A stretch of 64,000 bases of DNA from Stercorarius parasiticus (GCA_013396915.1 VWZL01001987.1:62313-126312), one strand, 5' to 3'; positions 25,981 through 39,400 are shown, numbered from the stretch's first letter. A program made the numbers and translations. Notes: a model not told the origin generated them from the sequence alone.

Positions 25981-28900
25981 GCACGCGCTCAGCCAGACAT
26001 ATTGCAGTTTGAGCTTCATCTCGGTCATACCCTTACCCTTAACTTCTCTGCAAACCTACTAAACACCCTTGGAGCACAGCTGCAGGGGTCTGACGGGGGT
26101 ACTGGCCCACCCAGCCCCAGATCCCAGGAACACACACCAGTCCGTTCAGCTTTACAAAACAAATTATGATCAGCGTAGACTGCATAACTACTTAAAAGTT
26201 AGAAATTAATCTTTTCCTGGGCTGTAGTTTCAGCCAGCAACAGAAAGGCATTTGCAGTTACCAAGGCTTTTGGCAGCCACTTTGATCTTCCCCCAGCAGG
26301 TCTCTACCACCGTCCCCGTGTGGCTGCGAACGTGGGGCCTCTTGGTACCAAGTTACCACCACTTGGTATGGAAAGAGTGAAAATAGAGAGCACAGTGCAA
26401 GACCGTACATCACCAGCAAAAGAGAAGATATTTTTTCTGTAAGCGCTATCAGTAAGAATCCCAGGCACTGACCATTCTTTTTGTCTCTCTCCCTTTGCTC
26501 ATCTGTTCCCACCTCTCTCACAACTATTACGTTCACAGCTCTGTACTTTCTGCACTTACTATTGACCTCTCTCCTCTGCCTCATCATGATGTGGGGCTGT
26601 TTGTCAGTAACAGACATATTAATAACCCTCAGCTGATGAAGCACCACAGGAGCCATCATTATACAAATCCCATACACCTGGAGCAACGCGAAATGAAATA
26701 CAGGCTTCGAACTCTGAGCATTTGCAGATGATCTACAGCCACCGCGGTTGCTGGGGCAGGGAGAGGCACAACCAGAACCATCACAGAATTAGAAGTTGTG
26801 TATTATTACCTCATTTTTTCTGTTTACGTCTTCCACTGCAGCAGCAATCAGGCCAGTCCTCAGCAAGGCAGCTCAGGCAGGGAAGCGAAGGGGGCAGCAG
26901 CATCGGCTCCGTGCTGGAATCACAGCTGCGGATGCAGCCCAGAGCTGATCCTCTGCTCCCGGAGCGACCGATCCATCAGCGCCTGGCACCGTCCTACTGC
27001 AAAAAAACACCAAGCCAAGGAATGAGAGGCCGGGGAGAAACTTCCTTCAGAAGAAAAAAAAATAGGCAGCCAAGGCAAGGCAGGCGTTCCTCCTGGACAG
27101 ATATTTTGAGAGCACCTTTTGCCTCATCACCTAACAAGTTGCTGGTTCTCCTGATCCTGACAGCTCCTCTCATGAGGATTAGCTGTCCCTTTAGAAGAAT
27201 GCCATATTTTTAACAGCAAAAAGTCTCTGATCCTACTCCTTTCTGGACCTCTAATAAGCTCTTTCTTGTCCTCTGCATTGCATTAAAATTAAAAGGCAAG
27301 CCCATATTTCCCTCCTTAAATGTCTTTTTCTTCACTGCTATGACAGGTACACTAGATTTTTTTTTCCATGTACATCTATTAGGCACCCAGGGGTCTGCCA
27401 GAGCTGGGAAAAATCTAATACCCCACCACTTAAACCTCTTTCAGTTTGTGGGCTGTTTTTTTGCTTGATTATTTGAGTTTTTTAATACATTATTATACCT
27501 TATTCTATTATTATAAGTAAATACTATTATGCCTTTATTTTCCCCACCGTCACAGCGGGATGGCAATGTGCTTGCTGTCAGGACCTAGAAGGCACTAATT
27601 AGCCCCGATGTCCCTGATCAGCCTCCCTGGGGTCTCCCTGCACAGGACCCTGTTTTGGCCCAGCCCGGAGCCGTAGGATGCTGGTCCCCAGTCCCACCAC
27701 TGCCCTGGTTCGCCTCATCCCCCTCACCAGGCCCTACCAAACCTCTGAAAGTCAGTACCTGGAGCTGCACGTGCTGTGGCAAAGGCGATTCAAGATCTGA
27801 AGAACCATGGAGAAGTGCAGGGGGCAGATGTCAGCAGAACTGGTTGCCAGCAGCGTGAGCAGCCAGGCAAAATGTTGCTTTAACAGTCTCATCTGTCAGA
27901 GCAATAAGAGAAAAGAAGGAAATGCTACTGTAAGAACACGTGCAATCAGACATGCGAAAAAAATTTTAACAAAGGTTTTTCGTCACTGAGGTCTTAGTTC
28001 AAGAGGAACAGCAGCGTCAGGACCTCACATGTCCCAGTCGGCCTTGGACAAGCACAAAGATGCTTTTGGTACAGTCTTTCTAGAGCAGCCACGCTGGAGA
28101 GCAACGGTTTGTCCATCAAGAGCATTAACAAACTAGTGCCCATGCAGTAGAGATGAAGGTATTTGTCTAGCCTACAGCTATAAGAGAAGTCCCCTATTTT
28201 AATGTCTTTCCAGATGGCATCAGCCCATTACAAGCCATTTCACACAACTGATAGAAAAGGTCTTATAACTCCCGCAGGCTCTGTCTCTCCATTTGCAGAT
28301 ACAGGGGCTATTTCCTCAGCTCCTGGGCAAACTCGTTACCAGTGTGGGGAGAGTCACATCCACTACCACACCTGACAAATCACACGTGTTCGGGCGCTGC
28401 GTGCATTTTATATTGAGCAATAATTAGGTAAATCAGAAATAATCCCAACAGCAGACGCCAGAGACAGAATTTCTGCCCTAAAGCTGCAGCTGTAAACCCG
28501 CTCCTCGGTGTGGGCTCCCTCATCCCTCTCTGTCTCAGGTCTTCCAGACCCAACAGGAGATGGTGCTGGAGCCCCAGAGGACGCAGGAGCTGTTTAATCT
28601 GGGATTACAAGGAGTTTTCTTGGAATTCAGGGTCTGGGCTCGTACCCGCGTGGCTGTGTGTTCAGGTAGAAAGAATCACAGGCATGGGGGGAATTTTCTC
28701 TCTAAAAAGACGATTAGCCAGTTTTAGGTGCTACCAGTGTTAGGCAGCACCAAAAATGGAGGTATCGAACCACGGGTTTGAGCTTGCACAGCGTCTGTGT
28801 GCTTACACCCACGTCTTCACCGGAGCAGCTCTGGAATCACTCTTATTTCCTTTGAAAATCTGCTGCTCTCCGGGAACGGGCATCATAAAACTGAAGTAGA

Positions 28901-30251
28901 GGAATAAGTGCGTAAAGGGAAACATATAGTTTGTATACATTTGCTGGATTATTTAAATTAACTACTGCTTTACCTTTGTGACTACTCCAGTTTTTCCACC
29001 ATCTCTAGGTACTTTAATAATCTTCTCACAGAAAAATTAGTCTCCTCATACACCAGTTAATGTCAAAACAAGGTGCTTGCAAATCTAGGCTTGTTGCCTG
29101 TTGAAAGCGGTAACAGATGTCCTTTCTGATCATTATTTGTTGCACATATGAACCAGCTACTGCGAGGTTCTAACTCACAGATGCGTTTGTTTGACGCTTC
29201 CATTTCATTTGGAAACACTTCTATTGGCCAACTGCAGTAAGAATTGATTTTGCAAAACAGATGGAGATTATTCTGCTGATCACTGGTTCTTAGTCATAGT
29301 TCAGAATATTTTTTATGTCGTTCCTCTAAAGTATATTCATGCAAAACAACCATGTTAAAAACCCTCCTACATTGAAACGTTGTAAAAATTTGATGTTAAC
29401 CCTTAAGAGCTCCTAAAAAATTCATGGATAAAGCCGATTTTAACTTCTACTACTCCAGTTTGACGTTGTAGTTGAAGCAACACTAGGAGATGCATACTGA
29501 CTCCAAGATGAATGCTTGTGGTGGGCAGAAGGCTTAGCTCATCGGAGCATTGGGCAGACCGGAGTTCGCCCGCACCCCTCATTAGCTGTGGGCACAGAAG
29601 GAAGCAGGAGAGATTTGGGTGGTAGGGAAGTCTGTGCTCAACACGGGCAGCAGATGGAGCGTGAAGTACATGCCCCTTGCGCTGCCTCCCGGGACCCGCT
29701 CTTGAGATCAGCCGCTTTAAACCCAAAGTCCTCATGAGGACTAGAGCCACCTGAGCATACACAGAAAAAGAGACCCTGAAATTTTGCCCTGAAAAGCTGA
29801 AACAACACAGATCAATCAGCATAGGAAACAGAAGTGAAGGAAACTAACATTAATAGGCAAGAGTAATAAGACTGCAATGTTATGTAGGCCTGCACTCTGC
29901 AAAAATGCAGTTCTAGTGAATCCACGTTAAGTTTGGTTTTTTAAAAAAAAAAACCAAACATTTGTATGCAAAAGGATGGTGCCCCAGGAACAAGCTGCCA
30001 ACTAGTAGGAAACAATAAATGACTAGTAGTAGGATAAATGCGTTCTCAATAATTGTACCTTTGCATTTTACTGCAGAATCCGAGGCACAAAAACCATAGC
30101 TGGTGCCTAGACAAATATGTGCATAAATAAGTATCAGCAGGAGACTCTCGGCACTCGGGGAGAGTGGCTGGAGAAGACACTTCGTCTGCACCACAATGTT
30201 TTTTGGAAGAGTAGCTGGAACATGTTTTATGCTGATTCATAAATGCGTCAT
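25981..30251. other. Non-coding stretch, no gene seen
   Basis: A good splice-acceptor-like pyrimidine tract ending in TGCAG occurs at about 26815-26841. The following frame is open to 27213 but resembles no known protein, and no donor was paired with it. A CACGTG E-box at 28383-28388 is followed by AATAATTAGGTAAATC, an enhancer-like word cluster. 27480-27540 and 28900-29400 are AT-rich, and an A11 run sits at 29943-29953. The rest is unremarkable. Confidence 0.55.
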
Positions 30252-30485
30252 TTTTGGAGGGAGGCTGGAAAACATGTGAGCGAAGATGGCACTGGGATGA
30301 ATACTGGGAGTGTGGGAGCCTGGAGCACGAAGAGCAGAGGAGAATAACAGAGAGAAAAGTTCAGAGGAAGAGGATACAGCCCCGAGGAACAACAGAGAAG
30401 GACAGAGGGGAAAGAGACACTACACCTTACAGAGAAACAGCGGCAGATTAGAGACGGAGTAGAACCAGAGGAAGAGGAGGGGATT
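30252..30485. repeat. Purine-rich (GA-rich) low-complexity tract
   Basis: The plus strand is heavily biased to A and G over about 230 bases, with many GAGGA, GAGAA and GGAAG words. The strand asymmetry leaves both strands short of stops in some frames, so a 95-codon frame on the minus strand here is a composition artefact. It resembles degenerate GA-type simple sequence. Confidence 0.6.
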
Positions 30486-33400
30486 TGTAGTGCTGACATG
30501 GGGCAAAAGGGAGCGATTTGAAATAGAAACACCAAATAAACATCTAGCAGCTGGTTTTAAAAGTTTGCTTAACAAGAAGCACGCATGCAAAATTACCCCT
30601 CAGCCTATGACTGTGAAATGTGTTAGGAAGGATGGAGGCAAAGGGAGGCGGGAGAAGGAAGAGCAGGAACAGCTCTGGCTGTACTGCTGCTTCTCCGACC
30701 ACGTGCAGTCCATACTGCGTGAAATCCCCCTCTCCCCCGGTTCCGTCCTCTGCTCTGCAACCTGCTTGAAATCCCACTTGAAATTCTGCTCTAAAATCTG
30801 CTCGTGTTGGCCCTGCAGTCTTTTGAAGCTTGTATACAGATTAAACCATCTGCACGGAGAAGACAAATGCCACTCTACTCCAGTAAAAGCTGCCACGTGA
30901 CAACAAGCTTGGTATCCTGCCCTGTAAAACAGCGGTTGCCCAAGTAATTGAATTTTCCTGATGGCCCAGGCTAAAATACATAGCCAAAAGTCTCTGTCAA
31001 TCTCTTAAGAGACAAGCATGATGAGCTTTTGGAAGGAGAGTGAGATGTGTCCTGGACGGGGACTCTGGCGAGACAAGGCTGAGCATGGACAGCCACTCAA
31101 CGGCTCCATGGACCACGGCATGATGAGGATCCCTGCCTGGCAGCATCCCAGGGAGCCGGGGAAGCTCATGCTTTGGGGAGGGATGGGCACTAAAACAAGG
31201 CCTGCAAGCCCTGCTGCTCTACATCTGGTTAATTTTTGACAAGTTAACTTGTGATACAAGAACAATACGTCAGACCAGCAGCAACTGTCAAAATTACATC
31301 AGTTTGAAAGATAAGTAAGAAGTGGCAAAGTTTGGCTGTGCAGTAGACACCTAATTTATTTCAGCACTACAAAGGCAATTCCAACTATTTCTTTGTAACC
31401 AGCTTTCCAACAGAAAAGAGTCTACCACAAAGCTTGCAGAGCACAGCCTGATAGTATTAGACTTCAAATAATTTTGAGCATTTCAGAAGATGTCTTTTTA
31501 CACCAGCTTATTGTCCGTTTCCCTAGAAACACAAATCGGCACCCACTAGTGAAGGGGATGGAACTTGTGTTAATTTTAGCTGCTGCTGTTTGTTCCAGCT
31601 TCATTTCCATTTTCAAAGAAACAGAGACAAAAGTATTGTAGAATTTCAGACTGCCATTTTGCAGGCCACATGCAAGCCCTGGATTTCCTATTCATGCCGT
31701 TTCACTCATTAAGCCCAGGGTTTATATCAAGCCGTTTTCATCAGGAGGTGGTCCAGGTTTCCTCCTAGCTGAGCCCAAGCTCATAGAAGCCTCAAGCAGT
31801 CCTGGCTGGGTTTTCCATCCAACAGTGAAATCCAGGAGGAGAACGTAGGCTGGGATTTCATCAGTACGAATTTATGCAGGGCTTTGCATGGGATGAGCAA
31901 GGGCAAAACACACGCTTCAGACACATCCAAATTTAAAACATTGTACTCCATGTCCTATCTAGCTTGATCACCTTGGCAGGGTCCAAGAGCTGCTTTTCAA
32001 AGCCAGAAAGGGAGTCAGGGTCTGAGCAACACCCAGCTGGTTTTTCACATTCTACACAGTTATGAGAAAACTATGGATGTATTCTCTCAGGAATAGACCT
32101 GGATGCAACTCACGGCTTTCAATCAAGATTTTTGAAGGCTGGTAATGAGCTGCCTCCCAAAGTTTCATATGCAACACCTCAAAGCCAATCTACCCGGAAT
32201 TATACCTCCCTGGAATTACACTTTTACAACCGTTCTGCTGGTGGAAAACTGGCATTCTCAGGGAACTGAGTTTACACATGCAAAATCTCATTATTTTGAC
32301 TACAACCAGCTTTGATTCAAATGATGGTTTTGTACTAATTACAAGCCACCTAGCTCAGCACACCCCTGTCAGTGGGGCTTTAAACAACATGTCCTTGTTT
32401 ATTTTACCTTTACGTCTTTCTGTGTTTCATGTGGGTTCTAAGCCCATTGTCGCTGTTACAGGCGCAGCTTGAACCCTCAGCGCACAGAACCAGCTCTTTG
32501 CTCCACTATGCTCCACCTCCACAGTGTCCTTATCACTGCATATTTAGGGCCATGATAAATGTATGCCCTGTTTTGATTTTTGCAGGCTTAACCTTTTCCT
32601 TTTGCTTTACAGCTGCTATCCATGCTAGCTCATGCTCTCTGTTGCTTCTGCTGCACGAACTGAAAGCAAAATGGGATCTCGGGTCAGAGGAACACAACCT
32701 GACCAGACACCCCTTCCCGAGAGCCCAAAGCAGTGGTTCATAACTTTGTTTTGACTCAGCTGATGAAGAGAGCTTCATTTCCAAAAACAGGGCTCTGATC
32801 AGCTTTCCTTACCTGCTGCCTCATCGTGGGGAAGGTGTTTGTTCTACAGGGTATGAGCGTGGTTTTCAGCGCTGTTACCAGAGAGCCGGGACAATCCCAC
32901 AATTGGGACGATGCAAGAAATCTCTGATGAATCATGTGGGATGTATTACACAAGAAATTGCCAGTTGAAGTACCCGGGAGCTGTGGACTCCACTCGGCCC
33001 CGAACACACACTTATGTTGCATTACTCACCATGGCAGTCTGCTACACAAGCACAAGTTTTGGGGCCAGAAAGCAAATACTACTGAGATGCCACTTCTTTC
33101 CCTGCTTCCACCAAAAAAACACAAACCTATCTATCATGGTCTTGCAACTTGTTTTCTCACACAGATCAGAGGTGATGAGCTTCGAGATTGGAAACATTGG
33201 TCCAAAACAGACCAAATGTTATTTAGTCATCAGCTAAATAAGAACGGCCTGGCCAGGCTACAGGAAAAAAGCCAAAAGGTACGAGAGATAGATACGAGCT
33301 TGATAAGACTGACAAGAAAAGGGGATATAGCTCACCAACATAAAACCTGTTGGCAGGGCATCAATGTGATCTTGGACAAGGCTGCGTGACAGTTAGCAGC

Positions 33401-36020
33401 ACATAATTTAACACGAAAATCCTAGCAAAATTAGTTTCTAGTAATAGCTAGGTAAAGAGAGAAAGCAAAGCAGAGTGGCAGTACCTGCTGGCTTGTTATG
33501 CAGTGTGACTGTGTAGTATTTTTACAGGGAATTGCATTGCCAAATAAGAACTCGGAAAAATCAAGCTTCAGCTATACAAGCTTGTTACACGGTCTCTTGT
33601 GTGAGCCTTGGAGACCCGGCCACTTTGTAAGGGGAGGAAAATTGAGTTGACTTTCCTTCAAACAGGAATGGAATGTTGAGCCTATCGAGTCATTTTAAAT
33701 TTACAGAAACGTAGGCAAGAAAAACACAGAGCTAAGAAGTTTGCCTGACAGAAGCAAACTGCATAATCAGTGCAATGCTCTTAACGGGAAAGGTTACCGT
33801 GACCTGCTTGGTGGGCTGGGAAGGGAGGAAAGATCCTTTTGCCGAGCTGGAGCAGCCAGTGTTTGCTAGAACACTTCCAGGGGGAGCACGAGGGGTGGGG
33901 AACGACGCAGACATAGCCATAAGCTAATAAATGCCTGTGTAAACAATAGGAACAGTCAACACCCTCGTGTTTGAGTAATATGATGAAGAAAAAAAGCATG
34001 TACAATGAGTAGAATAACTTATAAAAAAGCAACTGTAGCAGGAGAGGGAACTCTGAAGCTTTCCAGAGGCCCAGTTTCCTCAGGTGAAGCCGCATCATTG
34101 TAAATAAGAAAAACTATTTTTATTTTAAAACGTAAAAATTGAACATTCATAATTGTGGATTCTCCTTTTATTTTGCAGCATAATTTTGGAGTAGCTGGTC
34201 AAATGCCAGCTAACTGTAAAATAAAGATCTGTTAACTTGGCCATTGTCTGATTTCAGTTTAGGCAGATAATCAACAGGAAAGTTACTCCACTCAGGGGTG
34301 AAAGGGGCTCTGACAAACTGTAGGAGAGGGAAAAGCTATGATTAAAAGTAAAGACAGACTGACAGCGATGGCTTCAGCGGTCCGGGCACGTGCTCAGGCT
34401 GCAGGACACAGACACCAGGAGCAGGCAGGACACCAGCCACGTGTGAGTACGGGAACACCAGTAATAAAATACCTTATTACGGGCAGAAAGCTGTAGCCAT
34501 CAGCTTGCCTGCGCCCTCATCTATGCCCCCTCAGCACCACACAGGCTGCCCGTGACAGCACTCAGTGTCCCTCACCACCTTCTGCCCCTCAGTGTGCTCC
34601 TGGAGGAGACTGCCCCTTTCATAAAACACGGGCTGAGCCCAGAGGTACCCTCTCTCTCGGTTCATGGCTTTCAAACCGAACCATCTCTGGGGCTTGTTTT
34701 CCTTATTCAGCCCAGTTTTCCACATTGCCTGCCTTTCCCCCAAGCCTCAGAAGCGCTGCAAGCGCCCCCAGCGTGTGAAGCAGAGCTCCAGCCCCTCAGA
34801 TCCCACCGAGCCCCCCAGGCGCTCCCACAGCCAGGTCATTTCCCCAGCTGCAGCCTCTCCTCTGCCCTACTCCTCCGAGCCACTTTCTGAAAGGCTTTCA
34901 AGGCTTTCATACACAAAAGAGGAGCTGGCTTACCCCCTTCTCAAACTCTTCTCCTTTAAATTATGAGGCAGATGTTTTTTAACACATAGAAACGTACTCA
35001 TCCCTCCAAGCTGCCCCTTGGGCCACCCAACACAAGCCCCAGCAGCGTCCACCACACCAGCCAAGGAGCCAGGTCTCCCCCTTCAGCCGGGACACGCAGC
35101 ATGTCCTCCGCTGGGCAGAGCTGTGCGCAGGGCAGCAAGCTCCGCAGAAACATCGCCCTTAATGACAACAATCCACAAAGCGGGGCTGGGAGGCCCGGGC
35201 TCACCAGAAGCAGCATCCCCACAGAGATCGTGTCCCAGGTGGTGCAAGAAGGTGGAGCTTGCTCCACTCCCCTTAAATAATGACGTCAATTCTGCATTTA
35301 TTCCAGCTGGTCCTTCCTGGATCCCCTTAGTGTTCTCAGCTGCAGTTAACCGGTGCAGGCAGCGGGGCTCAAGGTGTTTTGCCGCAAGAGTCCACGAAAG
35401 AAATTGTGGAGTCAGAACCTGGTTGCCAAAGCAGAGACCTTCCCATCAAACAAAAGCACGGGGAAAAAGTTGTGAAAGTTTCCCTCTTATATTAAATATG
35501 AAAATGAAAAGCTATACTGCTATATGCTATATACTTCTGCCACATCAAGAACTACTTAAAATAAACATATTCTCCTGCCTAAAGCATTCCCCTTGCAGCG
35601 ACCTTGGCATGAGGAGACTTTTGTAGAAACCACGTTTTGGAATGGAATCTCTACTTTTTACCTGCAAGACAAGAAACATTCACGTGCTGATCCAAATAAG
35701 GTTAGAATGAGATTTTTAAGCCAAAACCTGTTAAAACTAATCCTCATAAATTTAATTTACTGTTTACAGTGTTGTTACATAATGATACGCTACTGAAAAA
35801 ATAATGGTTTAATCGAAGCAAATAACAAATGAAGATAGTTTAGAAATAATTTTCACTCAAAGCTTCCTCTAACGTCTGAATTGTACGCATTAACTTCACT
35901 ATATCTGTAGCCAAGGAACCTTGAATCACTAACGCCATAGGTACGGAAAAATCTCCTCATAGTTTACTAGCAACTTCAAAAAGTTAAAAAAGGATGAAAT
36001 CATACAACTTAAAAGCTTTA
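30486..36020. other. Non-coding stretch, no gene seen
   Basis: GC-richer parts lie at about 30640-30780, 31030-31210, 34380-34450, 34740-34880 and 35020-35270, with AT-rich parts between, especially 35480-36000. The longest uninterrupted ATG frame in the window (35018-35626, plus, about 202 codons) is here. Its first half is Ala/Pro-rich by composition and it has no domain, signal or membrane pattern I recognise, so I treat it as chance. No CR1 was identified before 36158. Confidence 0.55.
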
Positions 36021-36057
36021 CACTGAAAATTTTTGTTTTTTCTACAAATTTTCAGTG
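36021..36057. repeat. Short AT-rich inverted repeat (hairpin)
   Basis: CACTGAAAATTTTTGT is followed after about seven bases by ACAAATTTTCAGTG. The arms pair over 14 bases with one two-base bulge. It lies about 100 bp from the 3' end of a CR1 copy. It could be a chance AT-rich hairpin, a transcript hairpin or a relic of a small inverted-repeat element. Confidence 0.6.
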
Positions 36058-36157
36058 TTTTCTGAAAGGTATCAAAATACTGTTGTTAGGAAAGTGATAA
36101 AGTACTTCATAGAATTTTGTAAAGTCGACTTCAGTAAAGATAAAGTCAATTTGAAAA

Positions 36158-36406
36158 ATCACAGAATCACGGAATTTCAGAGTTGGAGGGGACCTCTAGA
36201 GATCATCCAGTCCCACTCCCCTGCTAAAGCAGGATTGCCCAGAGCACATTACTCAGGACTGCATCCAGGAGAGTCTTGAAAGCCTCCAGAGAAGGGACTC
36301 CACAGCCTCCCTGGGCAGCCTGTGCCAGTGCTCTGGCACCCTCGCCGTAAAGAAGTCTTTTCTCATATTTGATCGGAACTTCCTATGTTCCAGCTTTACT
36401 GCATCT
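36158..36406 (-). mobile_element. CR1 LINE fragment, minus strand, older
   Basis: The reverse complement of a CR1 3' region starts with AATCACAGAATCACGG, then the GGAGGGGACCTCTAGAG block, the CCTGGGCAGCCTGTGCCAG block, and a GAAGTCTTTTCTC to TGTTCCAGC end. The minus strand still encodes a recognisable C-terminal ORF2 fragment (HWHRLPREAVESLLW) with the reading frame decayed. It is more diverged than the copies at 40.6 and 42.1 kb, so it is probably an older insertion. It is 5'-truncated, as most CR1 copies are. Confidence 0.93.
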
Positions 36407-39400
36407 ACATCTTTACTGAAATTTTTTTTTCCTTCTAAATCAATAGAAACTGGAATTTCATGACGACTGTGAAAGAACATGGATAAACAAGACAGGAATC
36501 AGAGACTCGTGCAAACTTTATGGCTCCCTCTGGCCTAATAAGTGAACTCTCCACATTTCTCAACCATTTGAAGACTCCTTCAAACACTAATGATTTGTTT
36601 AAGCGAAACGAAAATATAATCTTATTTTACTTTCTTTGGGCTTAGTTATGGAAACATTATGTTTCTACTAAGAAAGCAAGCAGTTGGTGTTTATCTTCCA
36701 TCACTTATCACAAATGTGATTTGAGCAACAAAGCCGTTATCCAGCTCTTTGCTGGAGTTTATATTTTACCCTTGATGTCTTACTCTTCGATCTACCACAG
36801 GAAAAGCAGGAGGTATCACACATCCAGGATCCCCAGGTAGGGGTTCCTCTCTCCCGGGACTGGTGCGGGCGGTGGCCCATGGACCACGCAGGGTGTTGAG
36901 GGGGTGGCACTGCCGGAGCGCCTGCCCTCGCCGGGGCCTACCGAAACCATCAGTGCTGCCGTGGAGCAGAGATTTCAGAGAGGGCATTAGCAGGAAGAAA
37001 AGCTCCATCACTACTATTCAGATGATGCACTGCTTTTGAGCACAGAAGTGTTCCTTCCTACACACTTTGGGAATCATTTGAAGCAAGGACCAGCAGTTCA
37101 ATAACTCCAGCCTTCAAAGTCCTTCTGAGGGTGCGTCTGCTCCCTCTCCAGTCCCAGGCACCTCCCCAGGCAGCTAGCCCGAGAGCCTTGGTAAGAATAT
37201 TAAAATACAAAGGAAGTGAAGAAAATTCAAAATGATCCAAAGAGGAGATTTTTTATTTTTATTTTACGTTTTCAATTTTGTTTTGAAGCACGCGCAGAGG
37301 AACCACAAAGGATGCACAAAGGCAAACCCCGCCTTGCAGCCCGCGGTACCCCCACGCAGAGCTGTCTCCCTGGGGACGAGGCGGCCCCGGAGCAGCTCTG
37401 GATTCAGTGGGTGCAGAACAGCGTGTCGCTGCTTCCAGCGCCCAGCAGGCGTGGGGCTGCTCCGTGGGTCAGCGTTTGGCCCCAGCTGGAGCTCAGGCCT
37501 CGGTGGCAGATGCAGGCACTACCCCCATTCCAGGCACCGATCCTGAAAGCTCCAGCTCTGCAAAAAACGCACGTTTTAGGAGAAGCTAGGGCAGAAGGAG
37601 AGCATTCAGGTAGCGCAAATACCTGCATACTTTTGAAAGAACTTGTAGATGCTGTATTTTATTCTTTCTGCAGCCTTTAGCAGGAATATAGTCCAAAATA
37701 CCCCTATTTCACTCTTTAGGTGTCTGGAATAGGAGTTGCATGGAGAGTTAAATGGGATTTATTTGTAAAATGATGAACTCGGCATCATTTCATTACACCC
37801 ACTATTTGCATTCAGATTTCATTTCCGTCTTCAGAGAGTACCCAAAATCAAGAGCGTGGCTGGTTTGGACACCTGGGGCCAGCTCTTGCAGTGGTTCACG
37901 CCGTGAGGTCAATGGGTGAGATGGACACACGGCAGGGCCACGATGGACCTGACACAGCATCTTCCCTGCACCCGCTCTGCCCCGCGGCTGTGGCGCATGG
38001 GGAGAGGCGGGCAATGGCAATGGGACCCACCACAAACCAGGGGCATCAGGTAAACCCGCTCCCCAGGAGCCAGGAAGGAATGTGGGGGGGAGCCCACCAT
38101 GGTGGTACTGAGGAGGGGTGTGAGCAACTTCAGGTGGTTTCCAACGCAGAAAGCTCCCCAATTTCTGTGCTACAGCTTGTCACCTCCCGCCGTTTACTAT
38201 CTGGTCTGTTCTAAGCATCATTAGGAATAGAAATAATAACCTGTTGCTCAGTTTAGCACACTGTCTTTGATACACATCCATGAAGTCGACTCAATTTGTA
38301 CCACGGGATTTTTAAAAGATGTTACAGTGAGGAAATAAAAAAAAAAAATTCCTCTCTACTGATGTTAATTTAAAGCATACCTTTTATTTTGTCTGACAAC
38401 AGCTCTCTTCTATCAGTTCGAATTTACCTTTTAATTATGTATATTGCTTTTTTTTTCATGTGAGGCTCCAGACTAGAAATATGTATCTCATTATATTTTA
38501 CGTTATTCAATTGACCTAAACACAAAGGCATTTTTCTTGAATACTGAGTGCTCGTGTACCTTTTTAATTAAAGCTTAAAAAGCTTTTAATTAAAACAATA
38601 AATCACAGACAGCAGGGTCTATCCAAATTGTCTTCTGGCCTGGGTGAATTTTTCCTTTTGTGATCAGATTGACCCGAAAGGGGACAAAACAGGTGAAAAT
38701 GGCTTTCACAACTAATTGATACAGTAGAAATTACTCTACTATCCACATGACAAGCCAAGGAGCGTATTTGAGAGCGCTGCGGTGACCTGCTTGGGATCAC
38801 TTCAGACCATCTACATGCTTTTTCCCCGTGGTCTCCCCTAAATATGCACCCGCGGCAGCAATTAAGCCGGTAAATCTTCCCATGCTTTGCCGGCCATTCT
38901 AGCCCAAATCTTCCCTGCTCCAGTGGAGAGACTAAATTTAACCTCCTGGTGTGATTTTGTTGCCTCTTCTCTGCAAAACTGAGGTTTTCCGGAATGGAGT
39001 GGTCTTTATGCCGCGGGGATGCTGCTGTTGCCTCCCGGACCGTCTCTCCCTGCCCAGCCTGCGCGTGCCTGACCGCGGGCCGCGGGGCCCTGAGGCACGG
39101 GGTGGATGGGGACCTTCTCAGCTGTATCAGAATGGTCTGCATCCCAGAAACACAACCTGAGGGACCTCTGGGGGCTACTGTTCCGAATTTAGGCAAAAAT
39201 TCTGTGCCAGTTCAGGTAACTGCATTTCTTGGTGAGTCTTGTTTTAGTTCAAAAACTCATCAGGAATACCGCTCGTCCACCAGAAAAAAAAATGCATCAT
39301 GCACTAAAGTTGGGTAAGGTATTTTGGGCCCCAAAGACTATAATTGCTTCTCAAATTCTGTAAATTCAATGTGTTCTAAATATCCAGAGTTTTTAACAGT

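Noticed and set aside
35018..35626. Plus-strand open frame of about 202 codons, the longest clean one in the window
   Set aside because: Its length reflects GC-rich, stop-poor DNA in its first half. The peptide is Ala/Pro-biased by composition, shows no domain, signal peptide or membrane segment, and has no plausible vertebrate gene context.
38603..39196. Minus-strand open frame of about 197 codons
   Set aside because: It crosses a CpG-dense patch, and opposite-strand frames are open over part of the same bases. No family resemblance.
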